From assembly GCF_033568475.1 (NCBI RefSeq), contig NC_133123.1:154147753-154211752 (forward strand): a DNA stretch of 64,000 nt, in the 5' to 3' direction. The notes below the pieces were generated by a model. That model made no database searches. It was given only the letters and a program-made list of their open reading frames with translations, and had not been told where the DNA came from. Shown here one piece after another: positions 54,753-64,000 of this stretch (position 1 is the stretch's first letter; each line of letters opens with the position of its first letter). A program made the translations under genes and the position numbers. The stretch is from Henckelia pumila (lineage: Eukaryota; Streptophyta; Magnoliopsida; Lamiales; Gesneriaceae).

Positions 54753-55614
54753 TGAGCCTTTTCATATATATCAATCTTGTCCTTAGCATCAAAGGTCATC
54801 TCCTCCGTGTTCTTCAAAGCTTCCATCAATCTCTGTTGCCTGTTGGATTAAGATTGCTCGCATTTTGATCTTCCAAAGTGAGAAATCATTTTTGCCTGTG
54901 AATTTCTCTATATCAAATTTCTCTATATCAAACTTCACAGATCCCACCATTCTTGTGTTTCTCACGGACGGCACCATTTGTTGGGTTCTAATTATAATTT
55001 GAGATAAAACTCACAATACTAAAACACTTTAAAATCAACGTCACTCATAAGAACTTCCACAAAAACTGATCAACTCGAAGAACTTGAACAAGAACTCAAA
55101 TAACCAGCTCAAGTATTAAATCACACACGGTCAATGTAATAGACTGTGAATAAAACAATCAAGAACAACACGGAAATTTACGTGGTTCGGTTGGTGCACC
55201 GAGCCTACTCCACGGGGAGAACAAGAGCAACCACTTCCATTAATCACGATTGAATGTTCAACACAATTTACAATTCAATACTTATATCCAGCACCGACGC
55301 TATTATAGATTACAATCAAACACTTAATCTCTGTTGGATTTACGATCTATCTTCACGCGTCTCTGCTTCAAGCTTCAATTCTCTTCTCTCGTGTTCTTGG
55401 AGATTTTCAATCTTTCTGATGCGATCTCGAGTGTTCTAATACCAGTTAGTTGGAGCCGGTTGCCTCAATTAAAGAGGATACAGGGCTCTCCATGAAGCCC
55501 AATCTGCAACCTTATCACTCCGCCCAATTCTTATGCATAGCCCAACTCTACCTGATTTAGTTTTCATGAAATGGGTCGATGGCTCTGGCCAAATCTATTG
55601 GATCACAACTAACA
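54753..55614 (-). mobile_element. Ty1/copia fragment: 5' LTR (54979-55614), primer site and gag start
   Basis: The 636-bp LTR begins on the minus strand TGTTAGTTGTGATCC (55614) and ends ACCCAACA (54979). It is followed by AATGGTGCCGTCCGTGAGAA, a primer-site-like sequence known from some copia elements. A gag start follows, readable as VKFDIEKFTGKNDFSLWKIKMRAIL and then, after a frameshift, LMEALKNTEEMTFDAKDKIDIYEKAH. It ends where the SINE cluster begins. The remainder of the element is absent. Confidence 0.78.
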
Positions 55615-55808
55615 TTAACGCTAAACTCTTTAGCATATGCATAATTGCAATAAATTAAATATGCATCTTCAACACTCATATTTACTTCACCAACAAGCAG
55701 TTTATTCTTCAATTGATCTACAATAGAATTGTTAGATGATACCTCGATTTTTTCAGGAATCGGATATTCTGAATTTGCAACTTTAACCTCTTAAATGTTG
55801 TTTTCCAT
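55615..55808 (-). pseudogene. FAR1/FHY3-type DNA-binding domain fragment (MULE-derived)
   Basis: The minus-strand frame from ATG 55808 reads MENNI-stop, then EVKVANSEYPIPEKIEVSSN, IVDQLKNKLLVGEVNMSVEDAYLIY and CNYAYAKEFSVNV. The DAY-x-x-YCNYA-x-A-x-x-FSV pattern is the start of the FAR1 zinc-binding domain, found in Mutator-like transposases and in the FRS transcription factors domesticated from them. It has an in-frame TAA and is cut by the copia LTR at 55614. Confidence 0.7.
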
Positions 55809-56521
55809 CAAGTATATAAGTAAAAAAAATTCAAATATAAATCAAAATAATAATGAATCAAAGCAATGTGTCAATAAACAAGGTTCTAAGAATTTAATGA
55901 CAACTTGAGTCCAAAAACATTACAATAAAAGGAACAGGTCGAACAAAGTCACAAACCAATTTGTGAGCTCAATAATAATTCTGAATTTGTCAGCTAAAAA
56001 ATGGAACAAGATTATAATCATCTTATTTTTTTTCTAAAAAAATAATAAAATAAAGACTTGTGATGTTTTATTTGAATAACATGCAGCTGGATGAAAACTA
56101 CAAGATTATGAATATTGAGCTCTTCTTAGATCGTGGAGAATTATTGTCCCCTATAATGCAGGTCAAAAAATATGAGGAATCAATATACACAACTATAGGT
56201 TGGATAATATTTATAAGTACTATTGGTTTTGTATATATTTGCGAACTTAATTTTCTACTGTTGGCTATTGTGGTACAATACAGTTGTATATTAGAGCGAA
56301 AATGCAATTTTTATTTTTTTCCCTTTTCGGTGGATATTAAACTTTATTTTATAATTTTTTATTTCACAATTTATTTATTTTGTTTTCATTACAAAAATTC
56401 GAAATATTCAAACATGGTGGATATTAAACTTTATTTTATAATTTTTTATATCACAAATTTTTTATTTTGTTATCATTACAAAAATTCGAAATATTCAAAC
56501 ACATTAATTAATTAATGTGCC
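55809..56521. other. AT-rich DNA with an 87-bp tandem duplication
   Basis: TGGATATTAAACTTTATTTT occurs at 56331 and 56418, so a segment of about 87 bp is repeated twice. This also explains the repetitive hydrophobic open frame at 56060-56515, which is not regarded as a gene. Confidence 0.55.
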
Positions 56522-58708
56522 TAAGGATGTAAATGAGCCGAGCCGAACAGTATTAGGCTCGGGCTCAGCTCGTTTGACAGAAATAAAAGCTCGAGTTCGG
56601 CTCGAGCTTGATCCAAGCTTTTATCATAAGGCTCGGACTTGGCTCGTTTAGTATATATAAAAGCTCGGGCTCGGCTCGTTTATCATATTAAACGAGTCTG
56701 GCTCGAGTTCGGCCCGTTTTCAAGCTCGTTAGTGAGCTCGTTTTCGGGCTCGTTAAGCAAGGATCATTAGCGAACTCGTTAAGGAAGCTCATGCTCGTTA
56801 AGTGAGCTCGTTAAACAGGCTTGTTGCGAGCTCGCTTTCAAGCTCGTTAAGTTGGCTCGTTTTCTGGCTCGTCGGACATATAACATAGCTCGAGTTTGAT
56901 TTTTTTTGATTATAATTTCTCGATCAAATTAACTATAACTTGATTTATTAGCTTACCATGATTTAAAACTTCAAATTCCAACACAGCTCAATTCGAAAAA
57001 TCCACCAATTTCATTTATCAAAGTTTTCGATCTTTATGAATTTTCTACATCATTACTAACTGCTCAAATCATGATATATCTTGAAATCTTCGAATTTATT
57101 ATAGATCAAATTCTAGATGAAAATTTCAACCACAATTCTTCAACTGCTTTCAATCTGTACAAGTTCAATGTGCATTATTCTCTGTTGTATAGCTATACAC
57201 AATTGTATTCATCATTCAAAAAATTTCATCACACCATCAAATAATTAATAAACTCTCTTTAAAATAAAATATGAAGCTCCTAACTAAAAATGCTAAACCC
57301 AAGTTTCGAGCACTTCCTTTGAAGAAAATCAACACTGTCAATGCTTATTTTCCAAGTATATAAAAATTTATTGTGTGGCTTAATTATTATAATATATATT
57401 TTTAGATTTAAAAAAAATTATATTTATATTAAAAAAATTTTAAGAAACCACCACACTATTATTTTTTTATAATGAGATATAAGCATTACTTGTGATATGA
57501 TTTGTCCGTATATAAAATATTTTATTTAATAATATTATATAACTTTATTAAAATGTTGTGCATATATATATATATATATATTTAGTTAACAAGTTTTAAC
57601 TCAACAAATTTAATTTAGATAATTTCATAACTTATTTTAACTAAAATTTTTTAATATCATTCATCTATCACATATAGTTCTAATTCTCGTTAGACATTTT
57701 AAATAATTTTTTTTTTCAGTTTTTTAAAAATTTATTGATTGAATTATCATTCAGTAGTAATATTGTACATATAAATAATTTATTTATTATGTTTTTAAGA
57801 AAATTTTAATACAATGATTTTAATGTTAAAATAAAAAATACAAATTGTGGTTACATTCAATGTTTTGTAAATTCATCTTTTCTTTCGATAAAGTATTATG
57901 TTCTAATCATGTCATTTGCATCAATATTAATATTTTTTATTTGTTCACTCAAACTCAAACTAGATAAAACCACATAAATTAAATGAACATATTCGTGAGT
58001 CTCCTAAACGAGCCAAGCTCGCGAACCTCCTAAACGAGCCGAGCTCGAGCCCGTACTAGCGAGCCTCCTAAACGAACCGAGTCCGAGCTCGGGCTCCCGA
58101 GCCTATTAACAAACATGTTCGCGAGCTCACGAGCCAAACATCCTTACAGTGTGTTTGGATACTTAAAAAATTGAATTTGGAATTGGAATTGGAATTGGAA
58201 TTGGAATTCCTAGAATTCAAATTCCATTTTGGTGTTTGGAAAAAAGTTAAAATACATATTGGAATTTGCTAGCATAAATTTTAGAAAAGTGATAATTTTT
58301 TTAAAAAAATGTTTGAAAAACTTAAATTTATAACTAAAGGTTATAAATTTATTGTTTAGAAATAATTTTATTATTTTATAAACTCAAATCCCATGAAATC
58401 CGACCAATTTTGTAAAGATTTCAGTTAGTTAAATGAAATTCCATGAAATCCCATCAAATACCAATCCCGTTTTAAAATTTCATTTTGCCAAACACCAAAA
58501 AAGTATTTGTAAATCCAAATCCCATCAAATCCCCTCCAAATATATCTACCAAACACACTGTTAAGCTTAAGCTCGGCTCATAAAAATTGTCGAGCTCAAA
58601 ATCAAGCTCGAGATCGGCTTAATATGCTTACCGAACAAGCTCGAACGAGATTTCTACCGAACCAAAGTTCGAATAGCTCGCGAACGATTCAGTTCGTTTA
58701 CATTCCGC
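56522..58708. mobile_element. Old hAT-like element with GAGCTCG-rich ends
   Basis: The left end TAAGGATGTAAATGA aligns with the inverted right end (GCGGAATGTAAACGA on the minus strand). Flanks AATGTGCC (56514-56521) and GGTGTGCC (58709-58716) agree at 6 of 8 bases. Both subterminal regions are dense in GCTCG/GAGCC repeats in opposite orientation, and the middle is AT-rich with a TA microsatellite near 57560. No transposase was found. A Tourist-like MITE lies inside at 58147-58560. Boundaries are moderately secure. Confidence 0.6.
58147..58560. mobile_element. Tourist/PIF-Harbinger-like MITE (414 bp)
   Basis: Inverted ends CAGTGTGTTTGG and CCAAACACACTG are flanked by TTA on both sides (58144-58146 and 58561-58563), the three-base duplication typical of PIF/Harbinger. 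It contains five GGAATT-type repeats near 58180-58208. It is nested in the hAT-like element. Confidence 0.88.
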
Positions 58709-58886
58709 GGTGTGCCAAAGGGGCATGGGAATATGTTGAGGTGTCGAACTTTGATTGGTTAACATTACCTAGCTTTCTTCACGTGGCACTTTACCATAAA
58801 TTTACCACTGTGCTTCCAATTATCGAACAGATTCTAGGCCAGTCAACTGCGTTTACATTTCCCATTTTGCAGAGATTTTCGCGGAT
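58709..58886 (+). promoter_or_regulatory. HRD3A promoter-proximal and 5' untranslated region
   Basis: Only about 180 bp separate the hAT-like element from the HRD3A start codon. No clear TATA box was seen in it. CCATAAATTTACC near 58793 is a weak candidate. Confidence 0.4.
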
Positions 58887-61800
58887 ATGCGCTGCCGGAA
58901 AATCCAGCACCTGGCCGCCATTCTCCTCCTCGCCGCCGCCATCCTACCTCTCTCCGCCGTCGCCCGTCCATTCGTTCTCGTCCTCTCCCAGGACGACCTC
59001 TCCGATCCAGCCGCGCCCAATTACCCATCTGGTTCCGATGACGTCACGGATTTCGATGATTTTCCGGAGTCGGAATCTAAGCCCGACTCAGCACTTGACC
59101 CTGGATCCTGGTCGCCGTTGTTCGAATCCGATCCTAATTTCGGTAACCAGAACCCCAAGGATGAGGTGATTTATTATGATGGGGTGAAGAAGATGGTAGA
59201 GGCGGCGAGCACGGGGGAATTTAGGATTATGGAGGAGGCGGTGGCGGATATAGAGGCCTCTGCTGCAGCTGGGCAACCTCAAGGGCAGTCGGTCTTGGGG
59301 TTTTTGTATAGCATGGGAATGGGGAAGGAGAAGAACGATGCTAAAGCGTTTTTGTATCATAATTTTGCAGCACAGGGTGGGAATATGCAGTCGAAGATGG
59401 CCTTAGCATTCACTTACTACCGCCAAGAAGTAAGTTTTCTGTAGTTTAGGTCGATCCTCATGGTGGTTGTCCTCGTATTGAGGGCTTGATTACTTATTTT
59501 ACGATCATGTGGTTTAGGTCTAGCTGTCATTAGGTTACTGGTATCTAGAGACAATACGTTAACCTCAATCGAGTGGCAAACACCATTATTTTTGTTCATT
59601 GAAGTTCTATATTTGGTGGTGTGGTAGCAACTTGGTTCATGTCATTATCTCTTTGCTTGTTCCAGTGAATTGATGGCAATTGTCGGGACCTTTATGATCC
59701 AGCTGTAAATAAATTCGCATCCAGATTTAGTTGGGAGAAAACCCTTTGGAAAAATTTAACTTCCTGTAGGAATGTCCCTGGTCATCGAATTTTTGAGTTT
59801 CCTGATTGTTATTCAGTAAGTTAAGATTGGAATTCTGTTTTTGGTGTTTAAGTCATGTCCACGAAATAAGAGATAGAATCCATTTTATTTGAGATGACAA
59901 AGATGCCCCTTTGAAGCTTTAATTTTCCCATTAAATTGTATGTCTTCCTCTTTGACTGTAAATATTGAATTAAATATCAAAGAATTATTAAAAGGACTGG
60001 TAGCAATGAATAATAAATCAATCGATTATTTTTGTGCAAGCATCAAGTTTTATAGTGTATTCTCACTACTTAAGTTTCTATGCACACCCCTGCACATGTA
60101 CAGAATGAAAAAGGTCTAGTTACTGTAGTCAGAAAAGAGAGAGCGGAAATGGAAAAGTCGAAAGAGACGTGATAGTTGCTTGGAAACTTTGTTCTTCTCT
60201 TTAAGCAATGTCTCTGTCATGATATGGATTCAAATTTCTTGGTGTAGATGCATGATAAGGCAGTTGCACTGTACGCTGATTTGGCTGAGGTCGCTGTGAA
60301 TAGTTTTCTCATTTCAAAGGACTCACCTGTAGTTGAACCAATTAGAATCCACAATGGTGCAGAGGAAAATAAAGAAGCTCTCAGAAAGTCCAGAGGAGAG
60401 GATGATGAAGATTTTCAGATTTTGGAGTACCAGGCACAGAAAGGGAATGCTGCAGCCATGTACAGAATTGGAATATTTTACTACTTTGGTCTGAGGGGCA
60501 TTAGGCGCGATCATTCTAAGGCATTGTGGTGGTTTTCTAAGGCAGTGGAGAGAGGGGAGCCCAGGTCAATGGAACTGCTTGGAGAGATATATGCAAGAGG
60601 TGCAGGCGTTGAAAGGAACTATACTAAAGCCCTGGAATGGCTTACACTTGCCTCCAGACAACAGTTGTACTCAGCTTACAATGGCATGGGATATTTGTAT
60701 GTGAAGGGATATGGAGTAGAGAAAAGGAACTATACCAAGGTATTATATTCCTCTCTCTCTCTCTACTTTTTTCCTCGTCTATATCTCAGGTTATCTTTCA
60801 TCATGTATTTATTATTATTAAATTTTTTTTTTTTTTTGCATCTCATTTGTTATACTTAGTTTGTGATTTGCTAGTTTTGCTTGGTGTTCAGGACTGCAAT
60901 TTAGGAAGCTATACTTCAGCTGAGTGTTTGTAAAACGCATACTTTCTGAAGCATTATTGACTTCTTCTTTTGTCTGATCTGATGACAATAATTGAACCAG
61001 ATTTGTTAGTGCACTTTTATTGGGTATTTGATTTTGTGCAATTTTTTTTTTCATTGTTAAAGCTTGTTTCTCATGTATATGAGTTCTGTACTATTCCTAT
61101 AAATACAAAATGGCAGGAGATTTCAAGTATTCTCGTTGCTTTTCTGTTGCAGGCAAAAGAATACTTCGAGAAAGCTGCAGATAATGAAGAAGCCGGTGGC
61201 TTTTACAACCTTGGGGTGATGTATCTCAAGGGACTTGGCGTGAAGCGGGATTTAAAAATAGCTACAAAGTACTTTGCATTGGCTGCTAATGCAGGTCAAC
61301 CGAAAGCATTCTACCATTTGGCGAAGATGTTTCACACTGGTATAGGGCTTAAGAAAAATCTTCCTATGGTATGTGAGAATGGCAGCTTAAATATTATATT
61401 TCGTCGTACCTGCTCATGTTCATCGTTACTTGCCTCAATTTTGTCTTTCTTTGGAGAAATTCGATTCTTGGTTTAATTTTTGTTATTTCCCATGCTGATA
61501 AGAGCTTTGGACAAAATGTGAGTGCCCTGGTGGCCTTGCTTCATTTTTCAGACTGGTCTTTTCTGTTGAACACCCTTATGTACGACTTGTTTTCTCTCAC
61601 TCCTATCTTGGCTTTTTTACATGCTCTTTTCCACTCCTGATACTTGATGTACATTTAGCAAGTTCATGTTTGAATGAACTATAAGTTTCGTCCTTCTGGT
61701 AATTATGTTTTTCACTTTATGCTAGGCAACAGCATTGTATAAACTGGTTGCAGAACGTGGACCATGGAGTTCCTTGGCTAGATGGGCACTAGAGTCATAT

Positions 61801-62776
61801 CTGAAAGGTGATATTGGCAAATCATTGCTCTTGTATTCCAGAATGGCTGAGATAGGGTATGAAGTGGCACAGAGTAATGCTGCCTGGATTCTTGACAAAT
61901 ATGGGGAACGTAGTGTGTGCATGGGGGAATCTGGAATATGCAGTGATGCTGAAAGGCATCAACGTGCACATGCCTTGTGGTGGAAAGCTTCTGAGCAGGG
62001 CAATGAACATGCTGCTTTGCTGATAGGAGATGCATATTACTATGGCCGGGTATGTCGATTTAATTGACCACTTTTATGCTTGATGATATAGTCTTCTTTT
62101 GTTACCGCAAACCCTTGTCATACCTGGTTGTAATGACTGTTACCGGTGTTACACATCACAGGGTACTGAGCGGGATTATGATCGTGCAGCTGAGGCGTAT
62201 ATGCATGCTAAATCTCAATCCAACGCACAAGCCATGTTCAACCTAGGATACATGCATGAACACGGACAAGGACTCCCATTTGATCTTCACCTTGCCAAGC
62301 GTTACTATGATCAAGCATTAGAAGTTGATCCTGCTGCAAAGTTACCTGTATCACTAGCCCTCGCCAGTTTGTGGATACGGAGAAACTATGCCCACAGTTT
62401 CCTGGTTAGTATTTTCATGTTCTTCTTTTGCTGGGCCCTTTTTCCTTTTGTCCTTTTCCCTTTTCCCTTCACTTTTCACCAGGCTGAGGGCGTGGACTTG
62501 GTTATGTTATATAAGTGTAGTTATGTTGCGTGTTGAACGAGTTAGTCACCTGGGTTTCAGGTCGATGTAATTGATTCCCTTCCAGAGCTTCACCCAAAGG
62601 TGGAGGCTTGGATCGAAAATGTGATAATGGAAGAAGGAAACGCCACGATTTTGACCCTCTTTGTTTGCCTCTTAACCGTTCTTTACCTACGGGAAAGACA
62701 AAGGAGACAAGCTGCTGCTGGGGAAGTGGCCCCCCGACAGCAACCTTTCGTGCAAGCTGCACCTGTGGTGCATTAA
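58887..62776 (+). CDS. HRD3A: HRD3A / SEL1L homologue of the ERAD ubiquitin ligase complex, 6 exons
   Basis: Exons 58887-59429, 60248-60739, 61153-61368, 61726-62049, 62162-62404 and 62561-62776, all joined in phase 0, give 677 residues, about the usual length for plant HRD3A. An N-terminal signal peptide ([16 protein letters not shown]) leads into the ER lumen. Many Sel1 repeats follow ([78 protein letters not shown]). A C-terminal transmembrane helix (about 634-650, [16 protein letters not shown]) ends the lumenal part, with a short basic cytosolic tail. HRD3/SEL1L delivers misfolded lumenal proteins to the HRD1 ligase; in plants this includes defective receptor kinases. Each intron begins GT and ends AG. 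The ATG is the first in this frame before the signal peptide. Intact. Confidence 0.95.
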
Positions 62777-62996
62777 CCGGTTTTTATCATCGTATCCATG
62801 CGTGAAAATATAGGATTCTTTTAGCCGGAAGATTCATCGGTTCATAGCTCGCACGAGTGGCATTTCTTGATGCATGTTGTAGAACTGGGTGGGTGGGTTT
62901 GGGGTTTACAAGGTGAGAGCTACAAATAGATTCAGATTCACAGTTTTACTTTTAGGTGCTATAGCAGATGATGTTTGCCTTTTCTCCCTTCTGTAC

Positions 62997-63002
62997 AATA
63001 AA
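62997..63002 (+). terminator. Polyadenylation signal of HRD3A
   Basis: AATAAA about 220 bases after the stop codon, in a plausible 3' untranslated region. Confidence 0.6.
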
Positions 63003-64000
63003 ACTAAGAGCTGATTAATTTTATAGAAATCTGATGATCATGTTATATTACGTGTATCACTTTGAGCTGAGTTGTATCATATCATGTGCAATTGGCTTTA
63101 TATGATCTAATATTTGCCATGCAATTTTCGATTAAGTTTATGATTTTGATTAGGAACAGAAACAAATTTCTTGTTAGAAAAATTTTTGATGATAATTTCT
63201 CATTGTCAAAGTTGAAAATGTTATCTATAACGCATGAATATGATACAAATCTGATTGTTTTTTTATAGGATACTTTCCTATTCTCTTGGAAAAAAAAACA
63301 GACTTTTTTGTTACTAATCATTTTGAATTAAATAAAGTATTACGCAAACTATTCGATAATTATCATAAAGTAAGGATGGGTTTGTTCTTAAAGTATATTG
63401 TAATATAGCAATTGTTAAAATACATAAGAAAATTATTTAAACAGACATGGATTTTTTTTCCTAATAATAGATCCGAGAGATGAAATATTCGTAGGATTCA
63501 GTATATTTTGTTAAGCACAAAAATTTTTGTGACGTTCACAAGTCAATTTTGTGAGATGAATCTTTTATTTGGGTTACATGAAAAAAAAATTTACCTTTTA
63601 TACTAAAAATATTACTTTTTATTGGAAATATGAGCTTTGTTAATATCTCAAGATCGTGACTAAAACCGTGGCACAAAAATTATTATTTTTGTTTAAAATC
63701 TAATCCCTTAAAATTGTATGAAACAAATGTTAAAATTTAAATAGTGTGGAGCGAATAAATCATTTAAAATAAAACCAAAAACTCATCTTTAAATCTATTT
63801 TCTTTTACAGCTCCTATACATATTGTTGTGTTTTCATTTATACCCCTAAATCTTTATCTAATGATCTAATCATTCATGCATGTACTTCCTTCAAAGTTAA
63901 ATATCAATTTACAGTTGAAAAACTAATCAACAAAATCTGAATTATATAACTGCTTCAACAGCAATTACAATTCAGTAAAGATAATACCATGTGAATAAAG
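63003..64000. other. AT-rich intergenic DNA, no feature recognised
   Basis: No conserved frame or repeat structure was noted. Confidence 0.5.

Noticed and set aside
56060-56515. 151-residue hydrophobic open frame
   Set aside because: Created by AT-rich sequence and an 87-bp tandem duplication; composition explains the apparent membrane segments.
58624-59169. 181-residue open frame overlapping HRD3A exon 1
   Set aside because: A different frame from the conserved HRD3A protein; its Pro/Ser-rich sequence is a shadow of the GC-rich signal-peptide region.
61416-61640. Open frame within HRD3A intron 3
   Set aside because: Lies between clear splice sites 61369 and 61725; the flanking exons join in phase to the expected protein.

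Overview
This 64-kb window is nuclear DNA from a flowering plant, most likely an asterid and plausibly Lamiales. It has intron-split genes with plant splice sites, plant-type LTR retrotransposons primed by initiator tRNA-Met, an endogenous plant pararetrovirus, a piece of chloroplast psaB, and R1-type CC-NBS-LRR genes, a group best known from Solanaceae and Lamiales. No bacterial features, tRNA, rRNA or CRISPR arrays were seen.

Layout. 1-8231: minus-strand Ty3/gypsy chromovirus (Tekay/Del-like), its far LTR cut by the window edge. It has landed inside a florendovirus-like endogenous pararetrovirus, whose protease, RT-RNase H, ORF2 and promoter follow at 8232-11760. 11760-14942: AT-rich DNA with one small MITE. 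14943-34090: a transposon stack. A decayed minus-strand Helitron (Rep/helicase) is split by a solo LTR (29682-31170), by a plus-strand Tekay element that has lost its 3' half (24363-29490), and by a Ty1/copia element (14943-21602) that lacks reverse transcriptase and itself carries a hAT-like MITE (16242-16912). A further copia-type LTR lies at about 32090-33401.

34093-49819 is the gene-bearing part. It holds an LRR fragment, two tandem single-exon CC-NBS-LRR genes (36528-39251 and 41181-43856), and the minus-strand 11-exon gene for the retriever/retromer-like subunit VPS26C (45912-49819). The NLR duplication appears to have carried along a piece of the 3' end of VPS26C. The second copy later received a psaB fragment from the plastid.

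49820-58708 is again repeat-dominated: SINEs, a long inverted repeat made of MITE copies, a copia LTR with a gag fragment, a FAR1-domain fragment, and an old hAT-like element with a Tourist-like MITE inside it. 58887-62776 is a complete six-exon HRD3A/SEL1L homologue (677 aa) of the ER-associated degradation ligase complex, whose promoter region abuts the hAT-like element.

Three cellular functions are therefore seen: intracellular immune receptors, endosomal cargo recycling (VPS26C) and ER quality control (HRD3A). They are neighbours, not an operon. Exon limits were read from splice sites and reading frame by eye. All similarities are from recognition of family motifs, not from a database search.
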